In this document: positions 34,836 through 42,770 of the stretch, in pieces
Layout: the number at the start of each line of letters is the position of its first letter
Position numbering within the stretch: position 1 is the first letter of the stretch
Assembly (NCBI GenBank): GCA_018824405.1
Contig: JAHJGO010000025.1
Location: 26,553-90,552 of the forward strand
DNA length: 64,000 nucleotides
Direction of reading: 5' to 3'
DNA from: Gammaproteobacteria bacterium
Lineage (GTDB): Bacteria; Pseudomonadota; Gammaproteobacteria; Burkholderiales; Sulfuricellaceae
Program-made: the position numbers and the translations under genes
The notes under the pieces: model-generated
What the model was told of the DNA's origin: nothing
Database searches by the model: none
The model's input: only the letters and a program-made list of their open reading frames with translations

Positions 34836-35828
34836 TCAGTCTTCTTCCAACAGAAAGTCGGTGCGCACCAGATTGCCAAGATCGTCTGGTCGCGCCAGCA
34901 GTCCGGCTCTGGCCATTACCTGCGACAGCTCCCGGGCCGCTGAAAGCAGATGTCCTTTATTGATATCCATGAGACTGCGGTTGGCACGGATATCTGGCAG
35001 TTGCAGTCCACGGTAGGCATCCAGCACTTCACGGGCTTCCAGATGCATGCGCCCGGCCAAACGGAATGCCGCATCCTGCGGGTTGCTGCGAAAATGTTGA
35101 AGCGCACGGAAATGTCCGGCTACCAGTTTTTTCAGTGCTTCCTGATGGCGTGAGACGGCTTCCGGCCTGACGGCAAGGACGTCGAAAATGGTGTCCGGCA
35201 TATCCCGGCTGTCGTAGATGATCCTTGTGTCTTCAGCTTTAAGCCGGGAGGCGGTGGGCTCGTAGGTGATGAGGGCATCGAGTTGCCCGCGTTGCCAGGT
35301 TTCCATGTGGCCTTCAGGGCTGACCGGAATCACCGAGACGGCCTCATCGGGCAAGCCGGCGGCGGTGAGCAATTTGTGCAGCACCAGTTCGCCGAGAGCG
35401 GTCTTTTCCACACCGATACGCTTGCCCGCCAGATCGGCCAGCGTATGGATGTTTGGGCGAGCAAGGACGACATCCGCACCGGCTGAAATATCGAATACCA
35501 GCACAATGGTGAGGCGGATGCCTTCGGCGCGGGCGCGCAGCACTTCATCCAGCGTCAGTGCGGCGCCATCGGCCTTGCCGTCAGCCAGCGCAGCAAGAGA
35601 GGCGGTCGCCGAAACCGTTTCCAGCAGATTCAGCGATTCGGCCGGGAGCCATCCTTCGCGTCGGGCCAGAAACATCAGTTCGTAGCCGGGCCAGACATGG
35701 CTGGCGACAACCAGTGGTCTGGATTGTTGTGCTCCGCAGGCGTTGAGCAAGGGCAGCAACGCTGCAGTGGATAAAGCGCGCAGAATATTGCGCCGGCCAG
35801 GTTTTATGGATTTTCCGGGCTTCAGCAT
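34836..35828 (-). CDS. NMT1/NitT-TauT-type substrate-binding lipoprotein
   Basis: This 330-residue exported protein begins RRNILRALSTAALLPLLNACG, which has a twin-Arg-like start and a lipobox LNAC. The body is that of SsuA/ThiY-type binding proteins: LVVASHVWPGYELMFLARREGWL, ADGAALTLDEVLRARAEGI, ADLAGKRIGVEKTALGELVLHKLL, DALITYEPTASRLKAEDT. No ABC permease or ATPase gene is beside it. It is coupled to the PhnD-GGDEF-EAL receptor, suggesting that it presents ligand to a signalling protein rather than to a transporter. Confidence 0.88.
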   Translation of the reverse strand: MLKPGKSIKPGRRNILRALSTAALLPLLNACGAQQSRPLVVASHVWPGYELMFLARREGWLPAESLNLLETVSATASLAALADGKADGAALTLDEVLRARAEGIRLTIVLVFDISAGADVVLARPNIHTLADLAGKRIGVEKTALGELVLHKLLTAAGLPDEAVSVIPVSPEGHMETWQRGQLDALITYEPTASRLKAEDTRIIYDSRDMPDTIFDVLAVRPEAVSRHQEALKKLVAGHFRALQHFRSNPQDAAFRLAGRMHLEAREVLDAYRGLQLPDIRANRSLMDINKGHLLSAARELSQVMARAGLLARPDDLGNLVRTDFLLEED

Positions 35829-35887
35829 TGGAACAGTTTACCGTAAATGTGGATAATCCATTTTTTTGCGTTTATCTGGAGAGAAAC

Positions 35888-36358
35888 ATGATTTGCAGGC
35901 AAGCTCTGATCAGAATGGTACTGGTGCTGCTTATGAGTAGCGCACCGGGTGTTGCGGGAGCGCACGACCACGAGCATTCCCACGATGAGGGAACGCCAGG
36001 AAAGCTTGAGCTCAAACAGGGCGCAAAGTGGCCGACTGATACGCATCTGCGACAGGGAATGGACGGTATCCGGCAAGCCATGCGCGAGAAGACGGCTGAG
36101 TTGAGTGGCGGGGCATTATCAGCTGATCAGGCGCACATGCTGTCGCAAAAGGTAAATGAGCAAATTGCATTCATGGTGCAGAACTGCAAGCTGGTTAAGG
36201 AGGCAGACGCCATGCTTCATCTGGTGCTGGCGGACATCATTGCCGGCGCGGATGCCTTGGCCGGACAGGATATGGATAAGGCTCGCCAGGGTGCGGAAAA
36301 AGTTTCCCATGCGCTTGAGAACTACGGCGTTTATTTCGATCACCCGGGCTGGCACTGA
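35888..36358 (+). CDS. DnrO-like exported His-rich protein
   Basis: The ATG at 35888 follows TCTGGAGAGAAAC. Of 156 residues, the first ~27 are a signal peptide (LVLLMSSAPGVAGA) followed by AHDHEHSHDE, a probable metal-binding His cluster. The rest is helical: REKTAELSGGALSADQAHMLSQKVNEQIAFMVQNCKL, DADIIAG.. and KVSHALENYGVYFDHPGWH. This resembles DnrO-type periplasmic proteins found with denitrification genes. The match is by appearance and moderate in strength. It is divergent from the binding-protein/GGDEF-EAL pair. Confidence 0.6.
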   Translation: MICRQALIRMVLVLLMSSAPGVAGAHDHEHSHDEGTPGKLELKQGAKWPTDTHLRQGMDGIRQAMREKTAELSGGALSADQAHMLSQKVNEQIAFMVQNCKLVKEADAMLHLVLADIIAGADALAGQDMDKARQGAEKVSHALENYGVYFDHPGWH

Positions 36359-36434
36359 TCCGGGGTGCGCTTGCCTTTACTAAGCCCACTGGTTTCCGGT
36401 ATGTTCCGGGGTATGCAAGCAGAGATATCCTGAT

Positions 36435-37763
36435 ATGACATTCCCTTTTCCCGTTGATGTGGGCTCCCTGCTGGAAAACTGGTTATCCCAGCCCCGTTCG
36501 CCCGACTTCTGGTGGCAAGTGGGTGTGCTGGCGCTGGCCGCAGCCGGTGCCCTGCTGGTGCACCGCACCCTGAGCCAGAGTCTGGGTCAGCGCCCGGAAG
36601 GCCAGGAGGAAAATGCCATCCGGCGGCTGACCCTGAGCAGTATCCAGCGCCTGCTGTTCCCGATCAGCATGCTTTTCGGTGTGCTGGCAGGGCGGGCGCT
36701 GCTTGAAAGCATGGAATATCCGGTCAAGCTGCTCAATCTGGCCGTGCCCCTGCTGGCTTCACTGGCCACCATCCGCATATCGGTCTATTTGCTGCGCAAA
36801 ACCTTCCGTCATGGCCCGGCGGTGAAAGCCTGGGAGGGGCTGATTGCCTCATCGGCATGGATCGTGGTGGCCCTGCACCTGCTGGGATGGCTGCGCCCGG
36901 TGCTGGACGCCATGGATGCGCTCGCCCTGCAGGTTGGTACCATCCGCTTTTCCCTGCTGGGCTCGGTCAAGCTGGTGCTGGCCGTAGCCCTCACCTGGGT
37001 ACTGGCGCTGTGGCTTTCCCGCCTGATCGAGAATCGCCTGAACCGGGCGGAATATGTGAATGCGGGCATGCAGGTGGCGCTGGTCAAGCTGAGCAAATTC
37101 GGCCTGCTGACACTGGCTTCCCTGCTGGCGCTGGAAGCGGCGGGTATCGACCTGACTGCGTTTGCGGTGTTTGGCGGTGCACTGGGCGTGGGCCTGGGCT
37201 TCGGTTTGCAGCGTATCGCCAGCAACTTCATCAGCGGCTTCATCGTCTTGTTCGATCGCTCGATCCGCCCCGGCGACGTCATCACCATCGGCGAAAAATT
37301 CGGCTGGGTGCAGGAGCTGCGCGCCCGCTACATCGTGGTGCGCGACCGGGACGGCGTGGATCGCCTCATTCCCAATGAATACATGATTACCAACGAGGTA
37401 ATCAACTGGAGCTATGCCGACCGCAATGTACGCCTCAAAGTCCCCGTTTCCATCAGCTACAACGACGATCCCGAGCAGGCCATGGCCTTGCTGGAAGAGG
37501 CGGGGCGGGATACTCCCCGTGTTCTGATGGATCCCGCCCCCGCAGCCAGGTTGCTGGCCTTCGGCGATAACGGTATTGAACTGGAGCTACGCATCTGGAT
37601 CAATGACCCACAGCAGGGGCTGGCGGGTGTGCGCTCCGAGGTGAACATCCGAATCTGGCGACTGTTCAAGGCGGCTGGTATCGTCATTCCCTTCCCGCAG
37701 CGCGACCTGCGTCTGCTCGGCCCCTGGCCGGGCATGCCGCAGGAGAGCGAAAAACCTGCCTGA
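36435..37763 (+). CDS. MscS-family mechanosensitive channel
   Basis: This 442-residue protein has about five to six membrane helices. The pore helix and beta domain are typical: AVFGGALGVGLGFGLQRIAS NFISGF, LFDRSIRPGDVITIGEKFGWVQ, VRDRDGVDRLIPNEYM, INWSYADRNVRLKVPVSISY. These channels open on osmotic downshock to release solutes. It is longer than E. coli MscS (286), with extra N-terminal helices as in YbdG/YnaI-like proteins. It ends 2 bases from the convergent SulP gene. Confidence 0.93.
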   Translation: MTFPFPVDVGSLLENWLSQPRSPDFWWQVGVLALAAAGALLVHRTLSQSLGQRPEGQEENAIRRLTLSSIQRLLFPISMLFGVLAGRALLESMEYPVKLLNLAVPLLASLATIRISVYLLRKTFRHGPAVKAWEGLIASSAWIVVALHLLGWLRPVLDAMDALALQVGTIRFSLLGSVKLVLAVALTWVLALWLSRLIENRLNRAEYVNAGMQVALVKLSKFGLLTLASLLALEAAGIDLTAFAVFGGALGVGLGFGLQRIASNFISGFIVLFDRSIRPGDVITIGEKFGWVQELRARYIVVRDRDGVDRLIPNEYMITNEVINWSYADRNVRLKVPVSISYNDDPEQAMALLEEAGRDTPRVLMDPAPAARLLAFGDNGIELELRIWINDPQQGLAGVRSEVNIRIWRLFKAAGIVIPFPQRDLRLLGPWPGMPQESEKPA

Positions 37764-37765
37764 GC

Positions 37766-39301
37766 CTAGCCGAGTTTGTTGTCGGCGATGTGGTAGTGCG
37801 GGTCTTCCGCCAGGTTCAGTTCCACCATGTCCTTGGCTTTTTCCAGCACTTCCAGGCAATCCGGGCTGAGATGCCGCAGGTGCAGGCGCTTGCCGGCCTG
37901 CTGGTAGCGCGTCGCAAGGCTGTCGATGGCCTCGACCGCGGAGTGGTCCATGACGCGGGCGCGGCGGAATTCCACCACTACCTCATCCGGATCCTCCTTG
38001 GGCGTAAACAGAGTCTGGAATTCCGCCGTTGAGGCGAAGAACAGCGTGCCTTCGAGTTCGTAAATTTTCCAGCCCTTGCCGTCGAGATAAGTCTGCACCC
38101 TGATGTGCTTGGCATGCTGCCAGGCGAACACCAGCGCGGAAATGATCACGCCGGTCACCACGGCGATGGCCAGATCGGTGAGCACCGTGATCACGGTGAC
38201 TGCGATCACAACCAGCGCGTCGCTGCGCGGTACCTTGCGCATGGCGGTGAGGCTGCCCCATGCAAAGGTTTTTTGCGAAACTACAAACATCAGGCCGATC
38301 AGGGCGGCGAGCGGGATCATCTCGATCCATTGCGAAGCGAACACGATGAACGACAGCAGGAATAGCGCAGCGGCAATGCCGGACAGGCGCTGGGTGGCAC
38401 CGTTGTTCACGTTGATCATGCTCTGGCCGATCATGGCGCAGCCGCCCATGCCGCCGAAGAAACCGGTGACGACATTGGCTCCACCCTGCGCCACGCATTC
38501 CCGGTTGGGCATGCCGCGGGTGTCGGTCATTTCGTCGATCAGGTTCAAAGTCAGCAGGGATTCGATCAGGCCGATGGCGGCGAGGATCAGGCTGTAGGGG
38601 AAGATGATTTGCAGTGTTTCCCAATTCAAAGGCACCTGCGGCAAGTGGAACTGCGGCAACCCGCCCTCGATGGAAGCCATGTCGCCCACGGTCTTTGTGT
38701 CGACCCCGAAAAAGATGACAAGGAATGAAACCGTAGCGATGCCGGCCAGTGCGGAGGGAATGGCCTTGGTGAGACGCGGCAGCAGGTAGATGATGGCCAT
38801 GGTCAGCGCGATCAGGCCCAGCATGGTGTAGAGCTTCATGCCTGTCATCCAGACCGCTACGCCATCCGGCCCCGGCATCTTGAAATGCCCCATCTGCGCC
38901 AGAAAGATCACAATGGCCAGTCCGTTGACGAAGCCCAGCATGACCGGGAACGGCACCATGCGAATGAATTTGCCCAGCTTCAGCAGGCCGAAAGCGATTT
39001 GCAGCAGCCCCATCAGCACCACGGTGGCGAACAGGTATTCCACGCCATGCTGGACCACTAGCGCTACCATCACCACCGCTAGCGCGCCGGTAGCGCCTGA
39101 AATCATGCCGGGCCGGCCGCCGAATGCGGCGGTGATCAGGCCCATGATGAAGGCGGCATAGAGGCCGACAAGCGGGTGGACCTGCGCCACGAAGGCGAAG
39201 GCAATCGCCTCGGGCACCAGAGCCAGGGCCACGGTCAGGCCGCTGAGGGTGCAGAGTTTGATGCGGGAAAAAGTGAATTCGGGGCAGCTGTTCGGGGTCA
39301 T
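37766..39301 (-). CDS. SulP-family anion transporter with STAS domain
   Basis: The ATG at 39301 (MTPNSCPEFTFSRIKL) gives 511 residues; an in-frame TTG lies 30 bases upstream. The SulP core is clear: LTVALALVPEAIAFAFVAQVHPLVGLYAAF, GGRPGMISGATGALAVVM, NGLAIVIFLAQ, and GGMGGCAMIGQSMINVNNGA. The C-terminal STAS domain is about residues 410-500 (VVVEFRRARVMDHSAVEAIDSL). SulP proteins carry sulfate, bicarbonate or other anions. The subfamily resembles low-affinity sodium-bicarbonate BicA-type carriers, but the substrate cannot be decided. Confidence 0.93.
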   Translation of the reverse strand: MTPNSCPEFTFSRIKLCTLSGLTVALALVPEAIAFAFVAQVHPLVGLYAAFIMGLITAAFGGRPGMISGATGALAVVMVALVVQHGVEYLFATVVLMGLLQIAFGLLKLGKFIRMVPFPVMLGFVNGLAIVIFLAQMGHFKMPGPDGVAVWMTGMKLYTMLGLIALTMAIIYLLPRLTKAIPSALAGIATVSFLVIFFGVDTKTVGDMASIEGGLPQFHLPQVPLNWETLQIIFPYSLILAAIGLIESLLTLNLIDEMTDTRGMPNRECVAQGGANVVTGFFGGMGGCAMIGQSMINVNNGATQRLSGIAAALFLLSFIVFASQWIEMIPLAALIGLMFVVSQKTFAWGSLTAMRKVPRSDALVVIAVTVITVLTDLAIAVVTGVIISALVFAWQHAKHIRVQTYLDGKGWKIYELEGTLFFASTAEFQTLFTPKEDPDEVVVEFRRARVMDHSAVEAIDSLATRYQQAGKRLHLRHLSPDCLEVLEKAKDMVELNLAEDPHYHIADNKLG

Positions 39302-39322
39302 GCGATATCCAATGGAAACATT

Positions 39323-39341
39323 CACTCGCAACTGGCGAGTG
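39323..39341. promoter_or_regulatory. Small hairpin upstream of the SulP gene
   Basis: CACTCGC and GCGAGTG form a 7 bp stem with a 5-base loop, 22 bases upstream of the SulP start. It could affect translation or mark a promoter element. Support is structural only. Confidence 0.3.
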
Positions 39342-39492
39342 GGGGGTTAAAAGCGGTGTTGCGGGGTTCGTGCCGGAACGTCTTGGCAGGGCAGGGATGA
39401 GCTACATCGGGAACCAGCGGCTTGCTTTGCTTGTTGATTTTTAGCGGATTTTACCACGTCAGGCATTTCATATGAGTTGACGATCCCGAAAA

Positions 39493-39547
39493 ATGGCGTG
39501 CCAGTTTGTTGACTATATCCGCCATAGCGAATATAGTGGCACGCCAT
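39493..39547. promoter_or_regulatory. arsR promoter with nested palindromic operator
   Basis: A strong promoter TTGACT (39509-39514), 17 bases, TATAGT (39532-39537) is covered by the inverted repeat ACTATATCCGC / GCGAATATAGT (39512-39522, 39527-39537, one mismatch, 4-base centre). An outer perfect repeat ATGGCGTGCCA / TGGCACGCCAT (39493-39503, 39537-39547) encloses it and includes the arsR ATG. There is no ribosome site, so arsR is probably transcribed as a near-leaderless mRNA and represses itself. Confidence 0.85.
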
Positions 39548-39890
39548 GAACGAACAATCCTATTTCGAATCTCTTTCCGACGAAACCCGTCGCCGCATTC
39601 TGGTGCTGATCCTGAAACACGAGGAATTGTGCGTGTGCGAACTGTTCCAGGCGCTGGATGTGCCCCAGCCAAAAATGTCGCGCCATCTGGCGGTGCTGCG
39701 CGACGCTGAGGTGCTGGCGCAGCGGCGAGAGGGAACGTGGGTGTTCTACCGCCTTGAGCCTCAGTTGCCGGCATGGGCTTACCGCATGCTGGGCCTGATG
39801 GTGGAAGGCGTGGAAAACGCTGTCTGTTATCGCGAAGATGCCGAGCGTCTGGCGAAAGCGACCAACCGCCCAGTGCGTTGCGCGGCCTGA
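39546..39890 (+). CDS. arsR: ArsR-family arsenic-responsive repressor
   Basis: This 114-residue winged-helix repressor has the As(III) site in ELCVCEL (Cys29 and Cys31), followed by the recognition helix VPQPKMSRHLAVLRDAEVL and the wing RREGTWVFYRLEP. This is the type I ArsR arrangement, in which arsenite binding at the Cys pair releases DNA. The ATG lies inside its own operator. It heads the arsenic operon and should control the genes that follow. Confidence 0.95.
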   Translation: MNEQSYFESLSDETRRRILVLILKHEELCVCELFQALDVPQPKMSRHLAVLRDAEVLAQRREGTWVFYRLEPQLPAWAYRMLGLMVEGVENAVCYREDAERLAKATNRPVRCAA

Positions 39891-39928
39891 TTTTTTACTT
39901 TATATATCTGACTTGGGGAATATACGTG

Positions 39929-39938
39929 ATAGCGAATA
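39929..39938 (+). promoter_or_regulatory. Possible second ArsR half-site
   Basis: ATAGCGAATA repeats ten bases of the arsR operator right arm (39525-39534 region) and lies 18 bases upstream of the rhodanese start, inside an A+T-rich stretch. It is a half-site only. Confidence 0.3.
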
Positions 39939-39955
39939 AATATTATAACAATGTA

Positions 39956-40876
39956 ATGATCCGCTTCTGGTTGGTAGCCTTGTTGTCGCTATGGGCCTTT
40001 GCCGCAAGTGCAGGCGACAAACCGGACTTCATGGTCGATGCCGACTGGCTCGCCAAAAACCTGCAAGACCCCAAGCTGGTGGTGCTGGAAATTCGCTACC
40101 ATCCGCACCGCTATTTCACCGTGGGCCACATTCCCCGCGCGGTGCAAGTACAGCGCTTCAAGGATCTCGGAGACAACCATGCCATACCTTCCATGCGCTT
40201 CCCTTCCCGTGAAGCCTTTGAACACACCTTGCGTTCTTGGGGCGTGAACAACGACTCAACCATCGTGCTGTACGACGATTCCGTCACCGCGATGACCTCG
40301 CGCGTTTATTTCCTGCTCGATCTCTACGGCTACGACATGAAGCGGGTAAAAATCCTCAACGGCGGCACCGTGGAGTGGAGCGCCTTCAACGACATGGTGA
40401 AGGAAGAATCCAGGCGCAAGTCGGGTAGCGTCAAGCTCAAGCCCGCCAAGCCCGGCGTGGTGGTGGAATGGACGGACGTTTACAGCAATGTGGTGGCTCG
40501 CCGCGATCCCGCCTTCGTCCTGCTCGACGCCCGTCCTTCCGATATGTACAGCGGCAAGGTAGTACAGCATTCCGTTCGTGGCGGCCATATACCCGGCTCC
40601 ATCAATGTCGTCAGCCTGGACGGCGCGGATGGCCAGAGCCAGACCTGGAAATCGCTGGATGACATAGCGGCGCTGTACAAATCCATTCCCAAGGACAAAA
40701 CCGTTTACGCCTATTGCCACGACGGCTTCCGTTCCAGTCTCGCCTGGCTTCAGCTCAAGACTTTGGGTTACCAGGATGTGCGCATCTACAACGGTGGCTG
40801 GGGCGACTGGGGTAACAATCTGACGCTACCGGTGTCTGAAGGTGAGCAGCCTTACGATGAAGCGTTCGCGCTGTAA
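39956..40876 (+). CDS. Exported two-domain rhodanese (thiosulfate/mercaptopyruvate sulfurtransferase type)
   Basis: The ATG at 39956 opens a signal peptide (MIRFWLVALLSLWAFAASAG) in a 306-residue protein. Two rhodanese domains follow (~25-150 and ~165-295). The catalytic Cys254 sits in the loop CHDGFRSS of the second domain; the first domain has no loop Cys, as usual for TST/MST enzymes. The C-terminal YNGGWGDWGN is typical. It transfers sulfane sulfur in the periplasm. Its place between arsR and arsC suggests a thiol or thioarsenate-related role, which is inference. Confidence 0.9.
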   Translation: MIRFWLVALLSLWAFAASAGDKPDFMVDADWLAKNLQDPKLVVLEIRYHPHRYFTVGHIPRAVQVQRFKDLGDNHAIPSMRFPSREAFEHTLRSWGVNNDSTIVLYDDSVTAMTSRVYFLLDLYGYDMKRVKILNGGTVEWSAFNDMVKEESRRKSGSVKLKPAKPGVVVEWTDVYSNVVARRDPAFVLLDARPSDMYSGKVVQHSVRGGHIPGSINVVSLDGADGQSQTWKSLDDIAALYKSIPKDKTVYAYCHDGFRSSLAWLQLKTLGYQDVRIYNGGWGDWGNNLTLPVSEGEQPYDEAFAL

Positions 40877-40956
40877 CAAGGCGAAGCGCGGGTTGTCATG
40901 CAAAGGCAACAAGGACTTGGCAGCATGATGATCCGGTTATTTGAGGGTGTGTAGTC

Positions 40957-41466
40957 ATGAACAAAAAAACATTCAATGTGCTGTTCCTGTGTACCGGAAA
41001 TTCAGCGCGCTCGATTCTGGGCGAGGCCCTGCTTAACCATCTTGGCAAGGGGCAGTTCCATGCCTGCAGTGCGGGCAGCCATCCAGCGGGGACGGTCAAT
41101 CCGTTTGCCCTCGAACTGTTGAAGAAGAGCAAATTGCCGGTCGAGAATCTGCGCAGCAAGTCCTGGGACGAATTCTCCACAACCGGCGCGCCGCAATTCG
41201 ATTTCGTATTTACCGTGTGCGACAACGCCGCCGGCGAAGTGTGTCCCGTCTGGCCCGGCCAGCCCATGACTGCCCACTGGGGCATCGACGATCCTGCTGC
41301 GGCAACGGGCAGCGACGCGGACAAGCGCAAGGCTTTTGTCACGGCTTTCACCCAGCTCAGCCGCCGCATCTCGCTGTTCATCAGCCTGCCGGTTGAAAAG
41401 CTCGACAAGCTGTCCCTCAAGCGCCAGCTCGACGATATCGGCCGCCTGCGCGAGAAGGGAGAGTAA
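40957..41466 (+). CDS. arsC: Arsenate reductase, low-molecular-weight phosphatase type (first copy)
   Basis: This 169-residue protein has the P-loop CTGNSARS (Cys12 to Arg18) and a redox Cys pair in TVCDNAAGEVCPVWPG, separated by seven residues. It reduces arsenate to arsenite with thioredoxin- or glutaredoxin-type electrons. The C-terminal ~35 residues (DKLSLKRQLDDIGRLREKGE) are an extension compared with the 134-residue copy at 44957. It is followed after 3 bases by the arsenite exporter gene. Confidence 0.94.
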   Translation: MNKKTFNVLFLCTGNSARSILGEALLNHLGKGQFHACSAGSHPAGTVNPFALELLKKSKLPVENLRSKSWDEFSTTGAPQFDFVFTVCDNAAGEVCPVWPGQPMTAHWGIDDPAAATGSDADKRKAFVTAFTQLSRRISLFISLPVEKLDKLSLKRQLDDIGRLREKGE

Positions 41467-41469
41467 ATC

Positions 41470-42546
41470 GTGAGCGCGCAATGCGAAGTCACGGCCAAAA
41501 TGGCTGCCGGTGCTGAAATGGGTTTTTTCGAGCGCTGGCTGACAGTATGGGTGTTTCTCTGCATCGCGGTGGGCATTGCCCTCGGCCAGCTTATTCCCGC
41601 GCCGTTTCATTTTCTTGGCAGCCTGGAAGTCGCGCAGGTAAACCTGCCGGTAGGCCTGCTGATCTGGGTGATGATCATTCCCATGCTGCTGAAGATCGAC
41701 TTCAGCGCGCTGCATCAGGTGCGCGCCCATGCGCGGGGTATCGGCGTGACGCTGTTCGTCAACTGGGCAGTCAAGCCTTTTTCCATGGCGCTATTGGGCT
41801 GGATTTTCATTCGCCACCTGTTCGCGCCCTATTTGCCGGCGGAACAGCTCTACAGCTATGTGGCCGGCCTGATCCTGCTGGCTGCTGCGCCCTGCACCGC
41901 GATGGTGTTCGTGTGGAGCCATCTGACCAAGGGCGATCCCTTGTTCACCCTGTCGCAGGTGGCCCTCAACGATGTCATCATGATTTTCGCCTTTGCGCCG
42001 CTGGTGGCATTGCTGCTGGGTTTGTCCGCGATTACCGTGCCGTGGGACACGCTGTTCCTCTCGGTGCTGATGTACATCGTCATCCCGGTGGTGATCGCCC
42101 AGTGGTGGCGGCATAGCCTGATGCGCAAGGGGCAGGCTATTTTTGATCGCACCCTGAAAACGCTGCATCCCTTCGGCCTGTCGGCCCTGCTTGCCACACT
42201 GGTGCTGCTGTTCGCCTTTCAGGGCGAGGCCATCATCAAACAGCCGCTGGTGATCGCGATTCTGGCAGTGCCTATCCTGATTCAGGTGTTTTTCAATTCG
42301 GGCCTGGCCTACCTGCTCAACCGTCAGCTTGGCGTGGCCCACAGCGTGGCCGGTCCGTCGGCGCTGATCGGTGCCAGCAATTTTTTCGAACTGGCGGTGG
42401 CGGCGGCCATCAGCCTGTTCGGCTTCGAGTCCGGTGCGGCGCTGGCGACAGTGGTGGGCGTGCTGATTGAGGTGCCGGTGATGCTGCTGGTAGTGCGCAT
42501 CGTGAACAGTTCGAAAGTCTGGTACGAAAGAGGAGCGCAAGCATGA
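41470..42546 (+). CDS. acr3: ACR3-family arsenite efflux transporter
   Basis: GTG at 41470 follows GGAGAGTAAATC, giving 358 residues with about ten membrane helices. Signatures are GQLIPAPFHFLGSLEVAQVNLPVG, MIIPMLLKIDFSAL, NWAVKPFSMALLGW and LAAAPCTAMVFVWSHLTKGD, which carries the conserved functional Cys. GASNFFELAVAAAISLFG is the second ACR3 hallmark. ACR3 expels arsenite using the proton motive force. It overlaps the next small gene by 4 bases. Confidence 0.95.
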   Translation: MSAQCEVTAKMAAGAEMGFFERWLTVWVFLCIAVGIALGQLIPAPFHFLGSLEVAQVNLPVGLLIWVMIIPMLLKIDFSALHQVRAHARGIGVTLFVNWAVKPFSMALLGWIFIRHLFAPYLPAEQLYSYVAGLILLAAAPCTAMVFVWSHLTKGDPLFTLSQVALNDVIMIFAFAPLVALLLGLSAITVPWDTLFLSVLMYIVIPVVIAQWWRHSLMRKGQAIFDRTLKTLHPFGLSALLATLVLLFAFQGEAIIKQPLVIAILAVPILIQVFFNSGLAYLLNRQLGVAHSVAGPSALIGASNFFELAVAAAISLFGFESGAALATVVGVLIEVPVMLLVVRIVNSSKVWYERGAQA

Positions 42547-42770
42547 TTTCTGAGTCGGTTCTGACCTGCCCGAACTGCGGCCATGTGGTAACGGAGACCA
42601 TGCCCACCGATGCCTGCCAGTGGTTCTATGAATGCAAGGGCTGCGGCGCGTTGCTGAAGCCCAAGGCAGGCGACTGCTGCGTGTTCTGCTCTTACGGCAG
42701 CGTGCCTTGTCCACCCATACAGGAAGCGGGCAAGACCGGTGGCTGTTGTGGAGGGGGTAAGCATGTTTGA
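42543..42770 (+). CDS. GDCCVxC-type Cys-rich mini-protein
   Basis: This is a 75-residue protein with 11 cysteines: two zinc-ribbon-like pairs (CPNC at 9/12 and CKGC at 31/34), the signature GDCCVFC (45, 46, 49), Cys56, and a terminal GGCCGGG pair (68/69). This matches the GDCCVxC family, in which one Cys can be selenocysteine in other species. It overlaps acr3 by 4 bases and the permease by 8, so it is cotranslated with them. A role in metalloid binding or hand-over is inferred from context. Confidence 0.85.
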   Translation: MISESVLTCPNCGHVVTETMPTDACQWFYECKGCGALLKPKAGDCCVFCSYGSVPCPPIQEAGKTGGCCGGGKHV

